This document shows, piece after piece, positions 26,819 to 35,643 of a stretch of 64,000 bases of DNA (positions are counted from its first letter, which is position 1; every line of letters begins with the position of its first letter). Source of the stretch: Actinokineospora auranticolor (GTDB lineage: Bacteria; Actinomycetota; Actinomycetes; Mycobacteriales; Pseudonocardiaceae). The translations under genes were made by a program, and so were the position numbers. The stretch is from positions 372,001 to 436,000 of the forward strand of contig NZ_PTIX01000003.1 of the NCBI RefSeq assembly GCF_002934265.1, given 5' to 3'. The notes beneath the pieces were generated by a model. The model searched no databases, was not told where the DNA came from, and worked only from the letters and a program-made list of their open reading frames with translations.

Positions 26819-27405
26819 CCTCACGACGCCGGCCTGCACGCATCTGCCAGCGCTGGCCCTCCCGCCCGGTTGCCCGGCCGTTCCCGCGTTGCTCGCCCGG
26901 TGCCAGTCGTCCTGCGTCGACTGCTCCGGCGCCTGCTCGCGCCTGACCTGTCGGTGTCAGCCTTCCCGCGCGACGGTCGCCGGGAGTTGGCCTCCCGCGT
27001 GACCTTCCCACTCGGTCTCCCGGCATCTGGCTTCCCCCGCGATGCTCTCCCGCCGCCGATCGCCGCGCCCGTTGTCGATCTTGGCTGCGTCCGGATCAGG
27101 CGCTTGTCCACATGCCCCGAAGCTGTCCACAGCCTGGCATCAAGCCCTCCGCTCGCTGCTCCAACGCCGATAGAATGGAAATTAGGGGTTCCCCTGTCGA
27201 GGGGACCCCTCGCGGGCGTTCGGACGCGGCCAGGCGATGACGCACTCGGTCGAGGAAGGCCGCCGGTGGATGGCCCTGGTTCGAGACGTGATGGGCGTGG
27301 CGCGGAGCGGATCTCGGCCGGGGCGACGGTCCGGGCCTGTCGGCCGTGCCGGAGTGGCGGTGGCTCGTCAGCCGAGCGCGGGGCTCGACCCCGGCGAACG
27401 CGACC
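26819..27405. other. non-coding region, no gene seen
   Basis: A 587-bp gap between accE and gtrA, which converge. Frames are open only as GC-rich shadows. It contains two TGTCCACA tracts (near 27107 and 27126), then AGAATGGAAATTAGGGG and a hairpin, suggesting a further degenerate relative of the intergenic repeats. In mycobacteria maf and sseA would follow accE here; they are absent, so this may be the join point of a rearrangement. Confidence 0.6.
27184..27210. terminator. hairpin between accE and gtrA
   Basis: AGGGGTTCCCC (27184-27194) pairs with GGGGACCCCT (27201-27210) with one bulged base and loop TGTCGA. It could end convergent transcripts, though it lies 360 bp past accE and 195 bp past gtrA. 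Confidence 0.4.
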
Positions 27406-27951
27406 TCAGGCCGCGCGTTCCTCGTCCGGGGGCGGGACCGGGTGCAGGGCCCGCACGCGGGCCCGCGCCTCGGCGTCCGGGAAGACCCACTTCTTGAAGG
27501 CCCACCAGCGGAACACCATCGCCACCAGGGTCCCCAGGATGATGCCGAACCCGAAGTCCGCCACCTCCTGGGTCAGCAGCGTCACGTTCGGGACCTGCAG
27601 GTGCAGGAAGTACCGCGACACGTACAGCGGCAGCGCGTTGAGCCCCACCCCGATGCCGCTGATCAGGAAGAACAGCGCCGCCTCGTGCGGCCGCTCGCGC
27701 CCGCCGCGGTCCCGGAAGGACCACTCGCGGTTGAGGATGTAGGACACGATCGTCGCGATGATGACCGCGATGATCAGGGCCGTCACCGGGTTGCGGTTGA
27801 GCACCGTGAGCTTGAGCGCGTAGTTGATCGCGTTCGTCACCACGAAGCAGATGCCGCCGACCACCGCGAACTTGAGCAGCTCGCGGTGCTTGATCAACTG
27901 CGCGCGCACCGGAGCGGGCAGGCGGGCGAACAGGGAGTCGACAACGGCCAT
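27406..27951 (-). CDS. GtrA-family membrane protein
   Basis: A 181-residue protein with four TM helices (FAVVGGICFVVTNAINYAL, VTALIIAVIIATIVSYILN, ALFFLISGIGVGLNALPLYV and FGFGIILGTLVAMVFRWWAF). It carries the GtrA family marks NREWSFRDRGG and FRWWAFKKWVF. GtrA-like proteins are thought to flip lipid-linked sugars. It is the last gene of a minus-strand run behind the sigma-fusion gene (24 bp), so they may share a transcript. Mycobacteria have a GtrA gene in the same neighbourhood (Rv3277). Confidence 0.87.
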   Translation of the reverse strand: MAVVDSLFARLPAPVRAQLIKHRELLKFAVVGGICFVVTNAINYALKLTVLNRNPVTALIIAVIIATIVSYILNREWSFRDRGGRERPHEAALFFLISGIGVGLNALPLYVSRYFLHLQVPNVTLLTQEVADFGFGIILGTLVAMVFRWWAFKKWVFPDAEARARVRALHPVPPPDEERAA

Positions 27952-27975
27952 GGCGGCGGAGTCTATCCGCCGAGT

Positions 27976-30258
27976 TCATCCGGATGGCGTAGGCCGGCTA
28001 TCGGGAGTCGCCTTCATCACCCGACGGCAACCGTCGCCGTTTCCCGCGCCGATCGAGATATCCACGCACAACAGCGGTTTCGAAGTCGGTTCCGGCTTCG
28101 ACGACGGCTTTGTCGCGTCCGTCGGTTTATCCGGTTTACCCGAATGCTTGCAGCAATGGTCACCGCAGCACGGCGGGTGGTGTTTCTTCGGCAGCCGCAC
28201 CGACGTCGTGTCCGACGCCGTCCCGAGCACCGCCGTGATCTCGACCTCGCGCTTGCCGCCGGACAGCGCGCGGGTCTCGTCCTCCTCGTCCGGCGCGCGC
28301 CCGGTCGTGGCCACCACCGCGACGCGCTCACCCGGCGCCAGCGGGCTCGCGCTCGTGCACGTCAGCTCGGACCGCTCGCGCACGCACGTCATCTCGCCCG
28401 AGGTCGGCACCTGCCGCAACCGGCCCGCGAACGTGATCGACACGGTCTTCGTGCTCTCGCCGGTGTTCGTCGCCGACGCCAGCACCCGGGTGTCGCGGCC
28501 CCGCTCCTGCTGCTGCACCTGGGCCCGCACGTCGACCCCGTCGGTCAGCGGCACGACCTCGATGCTGATGGTGAACTCGATCGTCTCCCCGCCCGCCGAC
28601 AGCGAGCCGACGGTCTGCGCGGTCAGCCGGGCGTCGTCGGCGACCAGCCGGAACACCAGGGTCGTCGAGGTGCCCGGCTCCAGCCCGGTGCCGGTGCCGC
28701 AGGTGATCGTGCCGGTGCCGCCGCCGCAGCGGACGGTCTCCGGGGCCAGGGACGCCACCCGCGCGGTCGAGTCGCCCCCGGCGGGCAGCGCCCGCACGCC
28801 CGTGGGCAGCGGCAGCCGCGCCACGACCGGCTCGGACACGCTGCCGCCGTCGTTGCGGATCGTGATCGGCACGTCGGTCGGCGTCCCGGGGCGCAGCGAC
28901 ACGCCGTCCGCCGGGCTCTGCGCCACCAGCCGCGCGGGCTCGGGCGGCTCGGTGGTCGGCGGTGTTGTCGTCGGAGGAGTGGTCGTCGGAGGAGTGGTGG
29001 TCGGGGGAGTGGTGGTTGCGGGAGGCGTAGTGGCCGTCGGCGCGGGTGCGGTTGTCGTAGTAGTCGGAACCGGCTCCTCGGCCTCCTCCGCGTCGGGCTC
29101 TGAGTTGGTCGGCGGTTCCTCAATCGGCACGATCACGGGAGTCGTCGGCGTGGTGGTCGGTGGCGTCGTGGTGCGCGGTGGCTGCGTCCTGGTGGTCGCG
29201 GGTGGCTTCGCGACCTCCGCCGCGGGCACCTCCTGGTTCGACGGCGTCGCCGCGAACCCGATGACCACCGCCGTCACCAGCGCCACGCCGGACGCCGCCA
29301 CGCCGATGAGCTGCCGGGGCACGCTGGTGAGCACGCTGATCACGCCGCCCGCCCCGCCGCCGGACGAGCCCGCCGCCGCGCCGCCCGCCACCGCGGCCGT
29401 CGCACCGGCCACGGCCGCCGACCCCGCAGCGACCCCGACCGCCGCCTTGCCCGCCGCGGCCAGGTACCCGGCCGCCGCCAGCGGACCCAGCACCAGCGGC
29501 GCGATGAACAGCCGCAGCCCGCTGTTGACGTCCGCCAGCTCCGCGGCCAGCGCGCGGCACCGCTCACACTCGTCGAGGTGCGCCTCCACCTGCGCGGTCT
29601 CCCGCTTGGACAGCCCGCCGCGCACCCACGCGCCGAGCCGGTCGGCCGTGGCCCGGCAGCGCTCGTCGTCGCTCTGCGCGAGGTGCACCTGCAGGTACGC
29701 CTGCTTGAGGCCCTCCCGGGCCCGGTAGGCCAGCGCGGACACGCCGTTGGGGCTCAGGCCCAGCAGCGGCGCCACCTCGGCGGGCGACTGGCCCTCGATC
29801 TCGGTGTGCCAGAGCACCGCCTGCCAGCGCTCGGGCAGCTTGGCGAAGGCCTGCGCGGCCAGCGACCGCTCCAGCCCGGCCACCGCGGTGTCGGAGAACG
29901 GGACGCTGACCGCGTCCTGGTTGATGCCGCTGACCTGGGACACGTCGTCGGAGTACTCGACCTTGCGGTCCCGGCGGGTCTTGTCGTAGGCGGTGTGCCG
30001 CAGCGCGGTGAGCAGGTACGCGCGGAAGGCCGCGTCCGGGCCGCGGCCCTGCTTGAGGGTCTCCAGGACCTTCGCGAACGCCTCGGACACCAGGTCGTCG
30101 GCCTCGGCCTGGGAGCGGGCCAGCTGGCGGGCCAGGTTGCGCGCGGCACCGACGTGGCGCTCGTAGAGCGAGCCGTACGCCGCGACCGTGCCCGCTCGCA
30201 CCGCGTCGATGAGGTCGCCGTCGCTGGGACCGTCGGCCTCGGCCGGAACCGTCGTCAC
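27976..30258 (-). CDS. ECF-type sigma factor fused to zinc-finger anti-sigma, TM span and extracellular domain
   Basis: A 760-residue fusion. Residues about 15-95 are sigma region 2 (DDLVSEAFAKVLETL, LLTALRHTAYDKTRR) and 125-190 region 4 (LPERWQAVLWHTEIEGQSPA, LGLSPNGVSALAYRAREGL). A zf-HC2-like segment (HLDECERC, about 225-235) is followed by Ala/Gly-rich hydrophobic sequence and a clear TM (about 317-337). Then come a Thr/Pro-rich wall linker, extracellular beta domains (DUF11-like, with paired Cys) and a Cys/His/Lys-rich tail (CCGDHCCKHSGK). Sigma, anti-sigma and sensor are normally separate genes; here one chain could tether the sigma factor to the membrane until cleaved. A GTG start at 30258 (with GGGGAG upstream) is preferred to GTG at 30282. 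GtrA follows. Confidence 0.82.
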   Translation of the reverse strand: MTTVPAEADGPSDGDLIDAVRAGTVAAYGSLYERHVGAARNLARQLARSQAEADDLVSEAFAKVLETLKQGRGPDAAFRAYLLTALRHTAYDKTRRDRKVEYSDDVSQVSGINQDAVSVPFSDTAVAGLERSLAAQAFAKLPERWQAVLWHTEIEGQSPAEVAPLLGLSPNGVSALAYRAREGLKQAYLQVHLAQSDDERCRATADRLGAWVRGGLSKRETAQVEAHLDECERCRALAAELADVNSGLRLFIAPLVLGPLAAAGYLAAAGKAAVGVAAGSAAVAGATAAVAGGAAAGSSGGGAGGVISVLTSVPRQLIGVAASGVALVTAVVIGFAATPSNQEVPAAEVAKPPATTRTQPPRTTTPPTTTPTTPVIVPIEEPPTNSEPDAEEAEEPVPTTTTTAPAPTATTPPATTTPPTTTPPTTTPPTTTPPTTEPPEPARLVAQSPADGVSLRPGTPTDVPITIRNDGGSVSEPVVARLPLPTGVRALPAGGDSTARVASLAPETVRCGGGTGTITCGTGTGLEPGTSTTLVFRLVADDARLTAQTVGSLSAGGETIEFTISIEVVPLTDGVDVRAQVQQQERGRDTRVLASATNTGESTKTVSITFAGRLRQVPTSGEMTCVRERSELTCTSASPLAPGERVAVVATTGRAPDEEDETRALSGGKREVEITAVLGTASDTTSVRLPKKHHPPCCGDHCCKHSGKPDKPTDATKPSSKPEPTSKPLLCVDISIGAGNGDGCRRVMKATPDSRPTPSG
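28960..29035 (-). repeat. 15-bp-type tandem repeat coding TTTPP units
   Basis: On the minus strand repeated TTTPP/TTPPT codons give an imperfect tandem array in the Thr/Pro linker of the sigma-fusion gene. Copy number could vary by slippage, changing linker length. Confidence 0.6.
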
Positions 30259-30498
30259 CGTGCTCCCCTCAAGCGCCGACACCTGTGCCGCGACCTAGTG
30301 TGACGGATGCTCACCCGCGCGTCACCTACCCCTCACGCGGGGGAGGGATGCCCGTCGGGTTGCGCCCGCACCCGGAATTCACCCGATCCGCGTCACAACC
30401 GCAACCCGGGGGCGTCTGCACCTGTGGAACCGGCGAAGGGAACCGAGGCTGTGGTCGTACGAGAAGCGGGGTCGCGGTGGCGCCGTGCGGGAGTGGAC

Positions 30499-31293
30499 AT
30501 GAGCCGCGACGGTGCTGACTGGTCGATGCGCAGCCTGCGGTCCCGCTGGCGCACGGTCAGCCTGACCGGTGGGTGGCGCTTCCCCAGCGACTGGGGCGTG
30601 CCCGAGGTCGACGACGTGTGCGCGGCCGTGGTGACCGGCGGGGACCTGGTCGGCGCGCTGCGCGACCTGGCCAGGGCCCGGGCGTACGCGGGGGTCGGGC
30701 TGGAGGAGGCACTGGCCGACCTGGCGGCGCTGTGCGCGGTGCTGGAGGCCCCCTCGGGTACCCGGGCGGCCGCCGACCCCGACGCCACCCCGCCCGCGCT
30801 GCTGCGCGCCACCGCCGTCGCCTGGGCCGACGCCGCGTTGGGCCGCCAGTACGCGCCGGAACCGACCGACCCGCTGTCCGGCCAGGCCACCGCCGACTAC
30901 CTGCGGGTCCGCCTCGGCGAGGTCTACGCCCGCGGCAGGCGCGACGGCGTCTGCCCGTCGGACCGGTACGTGCTGCTGGTGGTCACCCTCGACCTGTCCG
31001 GCGTGGTCGGCTGGCCCCGCCTCATGGCGATGATGCTGGTCGGCGACGTCCTGCGGTCGGTGTTCGACGGCGGCGAGAGCGTGGCCGTCCTGGGCTCGTC
31101 GGTGGCGGTCGTGCTGGCGGAGCGGGAGCCCCGCCTCGCGGGCCGCACCGCCGACGCCCACACCCTCATCGCCGACCGCCTGGCCATCGACACCGACCTG
31201 GGCCGCTGCGCACCCCCGGAAATCCGAGTCGAACCCCTCCCCACCACCGAACCCGCCGCCCTGCGGCTGGTGCACGAGGTCAGCCGCGCCTGA
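30499..31293 (+). CDS. protein of unknown function with a GGDEF-like C-terminal region
   Basis: A 264-residue cytosolic protein. The N-terminal half is helical (VCAAVVTGGDLVGALRDLA and ADLAALCAVLEAPSG). The C-terminal half has a pattern like the core of nucleotidyl cyclase/GGDEF proteins (DRYVLLVVTLDLSGVVGW, then LMAMMLVGDVLRSVFDGGES and VAVLGSSVAVVLAERE) but without a GGDEF or SGDEF motif, so if related it is catalytically dead. Divergent from the sigma-fusion gene with 240 bp between. ATG start at 30499 with GGGAGTGG upstream; longer open frame upstream lacks a good site. Low certainty of family. Confidence 0.6.
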   Translation: MSRDGADWSMRSLRSRWRTVSLTGGWRFPSDWGVPEVDDVCAAVVTGGDLVGALRDLARARAYAGVGLEEALADLAALCAVLEAPSGTRAAADPDATPPALLRATAVAWADAALGRQYAPEPTDPLSGQATADYLRVRLGEVYARGRRDGVCPSDRYVLLVVTLDLSGVVGWPRLMAMMLVGDVLRSVFDGGESVAVLGSSVAVVLAEREPRLAGRTADAHTLIADRLAIDTDLGRCAPPEIRVEPLPTTEPAALRLVHEVSRA

Positions 31294-31350
31294 GGCGGTG
31301 CGCGAGCTCGACCACCCGCGGGTCGGTCGGGTGCTCCCGGGTGCGACACC

Positions 31351-31538
31351 CTGACCGACACCACGCTCTACATCGACACGGGCGAAGATCCTGGCGACCC
31401 GAAGGTCAGCGTGTTCGGGCGCTTCCCCGACGGGACCGCCGTGACCGTCACGGCGCCGCTGTCCACGGACGACGTGGCCCGTGCGGCAACCAACTCGGTG
31501 TCGCGGCTCTCGGCTGGCTGCGGGAGCACGCGGCCTGA
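31351..31538 (+). pseudogene. small gene remnant with one-base frameshift
   Basis: The frame from 31351 reads LTDTTLYIDTGEDPGDPKV and so on to LSTDDVARAA, which looks like real protein. The continuation NQLGVAALGWLREHAA with a stop at 31538 is in another frame. Inserting one base near 31492 joins them into VARAANQLGVAALG. There is no ATG or GTG and no ribosome-binding site at the start: CTG at 31351 may be a former ATG. Function unknown. It could also be a sequencing error in a live gene. Confidence 0.4.
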
Positions 31539-31542
31539 CTGA

Positions 31543-31574
31543 ACAGTCCCACGCCTGGCCCGGCGTGGGACTGT
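31543..31574. terminator. bidirectional intrinsic terminator before purE end
   Basis: A 13-bp perfect stem ACAGTCCCACGCC / GGCGTGGGACTGT around a 6-base loop (TGGCCC). It lies 6 bp past the purE stop (purE runs on the minus strand) and 5 bp past the remnant at 31538, so it serves convergent genes. Confidence 0.8.
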
Positions 31575-31579
31575 CGGTA

Positions 31580-32086
31580 TCAGTCGAGGGAAGCGCGCAG
31601 GGCGGCGTCCTTCTCCAGGACCATCGTCTCCAGCGCCTTCTGGAAGTCGGCGACCCGCTTGCGGAGGTCGTCGTCGAAGGCGGCGAGGATGCGGACGGCC
31701 AGGAGGCCCGCGTTGCGGGCTCCGCCGACAGAGACGGTGGCCACCGGGATCCCGGCGGGCATCTGCACGATCGACAGCAGCGAGTCCATGCCGTCCAGGT
31801 ACTTCAGCGGTACCGGCACGCCGATCACCGGCAGGGTCGTGGCCGAGGCGACCATGCCCGGCAGGTGCGCGGCCCCGCCCGCACCGGCGATGATCACGCG
31901 CAGGCCGCGGTCGGCGGCGGTCTCCGCGTAGCTGAGCATGCGGTGGGGGGTGCGGTGGGCGGAGACCACGGCGACCTCGTGCGGCACGTCGAACTCGGCC
32001 ATGGCCTCGGCGGCCAGGCGCATGACCGGCCAGTCGGAGTCGCTGCCCATGATCAGGCCGACGGTCGGGGTGGGTGCTGCGGTCAC
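31580..32086 (-). CDS. purE: 5-(carboxyamino)imidazole ribonucleotide mutase
   Basis: A 168-residue class I PurE. It shows [20 protein letters not shown] at the start, [40 protein letters not shown] and PVIGVPV, with the active-site Ser/His pair. It converts N5-CAIR to CAIR in purine synthesis, after PurK makes N5-CAIR. PurK lies 16 bp upstream in the same operon. ATG start, normal length. Confidence 0.94.
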   Translation of the reverse strand: MTAAPTPTVGLIMGSDSDWPVMRLAAEAMAEFDVPHEVAVVSAHRTPHRMLSYAETAADRGLRVIIAGAGGAAHLPGMVASATTLPVIGVPVPLKYLDGMDSLLSIVQMPAGIPVATVSVGGARNAGLLAVRILAAFDDDLRKRVADFQKALETMVLEKDAALRASLD

Positions 32087-32102
32087 CGGTAACGCACTCC
32101 TC

Positions 32103-33287
32103 TTAGTGGATCTCGTAGCCGTCTTGCCAGGTGGCGGTGGACAGCCAGTGCGCCGCCAGTGTGGCGCGGGCGCGGACCCCGGTCATCTCCGCACCCAGGA
32201 ACGTGACGTGCCCGACCTTCCGCCCGGGCCGCTCCCGCTTGCCGTAGAAGTGCGCGCGCGCGTCCGGGTACCGGGCGAACAGGTGGTGCAGCCGCTCGTC
32301 GACGCCCATCGACGGGGTCTCGGCCGCGCCCAGCACGTTGGCCATGACGACCGCGGGCGCCACCTGGTCGGTCGCGCCGAGCGGGTAGTCCAGCACGGCC
32401 CGCAGGTGCTGCTCGAACTGCGAGGTCAGCGCCCCCTCGATGGTCCAGTGCCCCGAGTTGTGCGGGCGCATCGCGAACTCGTTGACGACCACGCCCGCGT
32501 CGGTCTCGAACAGCTCCACGGCCAGCACCCCGACCACGCCCAGCTCGTCGGCGACCCGCAGCGCCAGGTCCTGCGCGGACCGCGCGCGGTCCTCCGACAG
32601 GCCCGGCGCGGGCGCCAGCACCTCGACGCAGATCCCGTCCACCTGCACGGTCTCCACGACCGGCCAGCTCGCGCCCTGCCCGAACGGCGACCGGGCGACC
32701 AGTGCCGCCAGCTCCCGGCGCATCGCGACCCGCTGCTCGACCAGCAGCGGCGTGCCCGCCGCCAGCAGCTCGGGCACCAGCGAGGAAGCCTCGGCGGCCG
32801 AGTCCAGCATCCACACGCCCCGGCCGTCGTAGCCGCCGCGCGCCGCCTTGAGCACGCACGGCCAGCCGACGGCGTCACCGAACTTCACCACGTCCGAGAC
32901 GTCGGTGACCTCGGCGAACTCGGGGATCGGCAGCCCGAGCGCGGCCAGCTTGCGGCGCATGACGAGCTTGTCCTGGGCGTGCACGAGCGCGTCCGGCCCC
33001 GGGTGGACCTTCACCCCGTCGGCGACCAGGGCGCGCAGGTGCTCGGTGGGCACGTGCTCGTGGTCGAACGTCAGCACGTCGACCCCCGCCGCGAACCCGC
33101 GCAGCGCGCCGAGGTCGGTGTGGTGCCCGAGGGTGACGTTCGGTGACACCAGGGGGGCGGGCTCGTCGGCGGTGACCGCGAGCACGTGCAGTGACTGGCC
33201 GATGGCGACCGCGGCCTGGTGCGTCATGCGCGCCAACTGGCCGCCGCCGACCATCCCGACCTTGGGGAAACCGGTGCGTTCGTCCAC
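32103..33287 (-). CDS. purK: 5-(carboxyamino)imidazole ribonucleotide synthase
   Basis: A 394-residue ATP-grasp enzyme. It has [18 protein letters not shown] at the N-terminus, [27 protein letters not shown], the ATP-grasp core [16 protein letters not shown], and [12 protein letters not shown], with a C-terminal [16 protein letters not shown] metal/ATP site. It forms N5-CAIR from AIR, ATP and bicarbonate. It leads the purK-purE operon; GT87 gene stops just upstream. ATG/GTG start at 33287. Confidence 0.94.
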   Translation of the reverse strand: MDERTGFPKVGMVGGGQLARMTHQAAVAIGQSLHVLAVTADEPAPLVSPNVTLGHHTDLGALRGFAAGVDVLTFDHEHVPTEHLRALVADGVKVHPGPDALVHAQDKLVMRRKLAALGLPIPEFAEVTDVSDVVKFGDAVGWPCVLKAARGGYDGRGVWMLDSAAEASSLVPELLAAGTPLLVEQRVAMRRELAALVARSPFGQGASWPVVETVQVDGICVEVLAPAPGLSEDRARSAQDLALRVADELGVVGVLAVELFETDAGVVVNEFAMRPHNSGHWTIEGALTSQFEQHLRAVLDYPLGATDQVAPAVVMANVLGAAETPSMGVDERLHHLFARYPDARAHFYGKRERPGRKVGHVTFLGAEMTGVRARATLAAHWLSTATWQDGYEIH

Positions 33288-33299
33288 GAGGCGAGGACT

Positions 33300-34517
33300 C
33301 TACCGACTGGCCCGGCGCCGTCTGACCAGCAGGATCGCCGCGGCCACCACGGGCACCAAGAGGTAGGCGCTGCCGATCACGTACTCGAGCGGCGTCCACT
33401 CGAACTCCACGGCCTTGCCGTTGCGCATCGCGAGCAGCACGCAACTGGCGAAGACCAGCACCACCGCCCCCACCGGCGCCAGCGCGACCCACCGCGCGCG
33501 GCCCCGCTCGGGCAGCTCGGACGGCAGCCGCGACAGCAGGTAGACGACCAGCGGCACCGCCCACACCCAGTGGTGCGACCACGACACCGGGCTGGCCAGC
33601 AGCCCGAGGAACGCGGTGACCAGCAGCGCGGGCACCGGCTCACCGGCGCGGTGCAGCCGCCGCACCCACAGCACGCACGGCACGGCCAGCGCCAGCGCGA
33701 TCGGCGCGACCACGCGCATCGACCAGTCGGCGTTGTCGGTCAGCCGCAGCACCAGCCCGTTGAGCGACTGGTTGCCCGCCCAGTAGATCGGCCCGATCCG
33801 CTGCGGGTCCTGTACCGCGGCACCCCAGAACTGGGTCACGTCGTGCCGGATCAGCACGTACATCAGGCCCTGGAGCAGCAGGAACGTGGCGAACGCGCGG
33901 GCCGCGTCCGCGCGCCTGCCGGTGACCAGCAGGTGCCCGACGAAGATCAGCGGGGTCAGCTTCACCGCCGCCGCGACCCCGATCAGCACCCCGCCGAACC
34001 GGCTCCCGCGCGCGCCGACGACCAGCACGTCGAGCACCACCATGGCCATCAGCACCAGGTTGATCTGCCCCAGGAAGACCGTCCGCCACACCGGTTCCAG
34101 CCCCAGCAGCACGATCCCCAGCACGGTGGCCGTCTTGACCGGCGTGAGCCACTCGGGCCGGTTCGGCAGGTTCTCGACGCAGACCTTGATGACCCACGTC
34201 ATCAGCAGCATCGATACCGCGCCCAGCAGCGCCCACGCGATCTGCGTCGGGACGAGCGCGAGCGGCACGAACAGCAGTGCGGCGGTGGGCGGGTAGGTGA
34301 ACGGCAACCGCGCCCACGACGGCTCGGCGCTCAGCGCCATGTGGTCGTAGAGCGGTTCGCCGTGCAGCAGCGCGACCGCACCCGAGCGGTAGACGGCGTT
34401 GTCGACGCCCAGGTGCCACCCGAGCCGCCACCCCACTACGCCCGCGATCAGACCCACCACGGGGAAGAACAACAACGCGACCCAAGACGGCCGGGTACGC
34501 AGGGCTGACTCGGTCAC
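33300..34517 (-). CDS. GT87-family (DUF2029) polyprenol-dependent mannosyltransferase
   Basis: A 405-residue integral membrane protein with about ten hydrophobic helices (FFPVVGLIAGVVGWRLGWHL, LLFVPLALVPTQIAWALLGA and others). It has the luminal loop DNAVYRSGAVALLHGEPLYDHM and FTYPPTAALLF. These are marks of GT87 enzymes that use polyprenyl-phosphomannose for alpha-(1,2) mannose branches on lipoarabinomannan-type glycans in mycobacteria. The neighbours purK and DUF1152 give no clue. The exact acceptor is unknown. ATG/GTG start at 34517; 67 bp of divergent space to the DUF1152 gene. Confidence 0.83.
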   Translation of the reverse strand: MTESALRTRPSWVALLFFPVVGLIAGVVGWRLGWHLGVDNAVYRSGAVALLHGEPLYDHMALSAEPSWARLPFTYPPTAALLFVPLALVPTQIAWALLGAVSMLLMTWVIKVCVENLPNRPEWLTPVKTATVLGIVLLGLEPVWRTVFLGQINLVLMAMVVLDVLVVGARGSRFGGVLIGVAAAVKLTPLIFVGHLLVTGRRADAARAFATFLLLQGLMYVLIRHDVTQFWGAAVQDPQRIGPIYWAGNQSLNGLVLRLTDNADWSMRVVAPIALALAVPCVLWVRRLHRAGEPVPALLVTAFLGLLASPVSWSHHWVWAVPLVVYLLSRLPSELPERGRARWVALAPVGAVVLVFASCVLLAMRNGKAVEFEWTPLEYVIGSAYLLVPVVAAAILLVRRRRASR

Positions 34518-34584
34518 GTCGACAGCAAATCATGACCCGGATCAGCGGCGTCCGGCTGACCCCGCCCGGACGTAGCCTGACCCC

Positions 34585-35643
34585 GTGCGCACCCTCATCG
34601 TGGCCGCGGGCGGGGGCGGGGACGCCATCGCGGCGGCCATGGTCGCGGCCGGGGAGGCACCCTGTGTCGCCACGTTTTCTTGGGACCGGGTCATCTACGA
34701 CCCCGTCCCAGGCCCACGCGGTGTCACCGACTTCACCGGACTCCGCACACCCGCCGCGGACTGCCACGAGATCGTCGGCGCCACGACCGCGCGTCCCCCA
34801 GCCCGCTCGACGATCCCGCGCTTGGCCGCCGAACTGCCCGCCCGCTTCTTCCTGCTGGACCCGCTCCACGGCGCCCCGGGCCTGGCCCGCCAGCTCCGGG
34901 CCGTCGCCCGGCAGGTCGGCGCCGGGCGCGTCACGCTCGTCGACGTCGGCGGGGACCTGGTGGCGCGCGGAGACGAATCCGGGCTGCGCAGCCCGCTGGC
35001 GGACGCGCTGGCGTTGACGGCCTGCGAGCTGTCCGGACTGCCGTTCGACGCCCAGGTCTGCGGGCCGGGGCTGGACGGTGAACTGGTCGAGGAACAGGTA
35101 CTCGACCGGTGCGCGAGGCTGGGCGGCACGCGGCTCGCCGACCTCGACGCGGAGCGGGTGGCGGGCTTCCGGCCGATCTTCCGCTGGCACCCCTCGGAGG
35201 TGACGGGACTGTTCGCCGCCGCGGTCCGGGGTGTGCGGGGGACCGTGGAGATCCGCGACGCGGGCGACCTCGTACCGCTCACGGACCGGAGTCCGGCGCG
35301 GTACCGGGTTCCGGCGGAAGCCCTGGTCGACGACAACCTGTTCGTCGAGCCGCTGCGCGCGGCGGCGAGCCTCGACGAGGCGCAGCGGGTCGTGGCGGCG
35401 ATCAGCGGCCGCGACGAGTTGGCGCGCGAGCGGGTGAAGGCGGCGGAGAGGCGGGTCGGGGTGCCGGGCGACCTGCGCGCGGCCGTCGAGAGTGAGGTGC
35501 GCGCGGCGCGGGACCGGGAAGCGGACTTCCTGTCCGTGCGCCGGATGGCGGAGCTGCTGCTGAACCGGGGTTTCGCGGCGGCGGAGGTCGAGGCGCTCAA
35601 GGAGTCGAGCGCGGTCGACCCGCCGCTGTGGTTGGTTCGGTAA
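34585..35643 (+). CDS. DUF1152 family protein
   Basis: A 352-residue protein starting at GTG 34585 with TLIVAAGGGGDAIAAAMVAA, a glycine-rich loop resembling a nucleotide-binding site, and AIVDVGGDLVARGDE-like text further in (LVDVGGDLVARGDESGL). DUF1152 proteins are of unknown biochemical role, found in archaea and actinomycetes. The C-terminal third is helical and Arg/Glu-rich. It stands alone; no Shine-Dalgarno is seen, so possibly leaderless. Confidence 0.78.
   Translation: MRTLIVAAGGGGDAIAAAMVAAGEAPCVATFSWDRVIYDPVPGPRGVTDFTGLRTPAADCHEIVGATTARPPARSTIPRLAAELPARFFLLDPLHGAPGLARQLRAVARQVGAGRVTLVDVGGDLVARGDESGLRSPLADALALTACELSGLPFDAQVCGPGLDGELVEEQVLDRCARLGGTRLADLDAERVAGFRPIFRWHPSEVTGLFAAAVRGVRGTVEIRDAGDLVPLTDRSPARYRVPAEALVDDNLFVEPLRAAASLDEAQRVVAAISGRDELARERVKAAERRVGVPGDLRAAVESEVRAARDREADFLSVRRMAELLLNRGFAAAEVEALKESSAVDPPLWLVR

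Noticed and set aside
27237..27497. 86-residue ORF in the accE-gtrA gap
   Set aside because: Composition is Arg/Pro/Gly-rich, overlaps the end of gtrA and has no ribosome-binding site.
30420..30460. Two GGAACC boxes as an ECF-type promoter
   Set aside because: No suitably spaced CGTC-type -10 element follows, so it cannot be supported as autoregulation.
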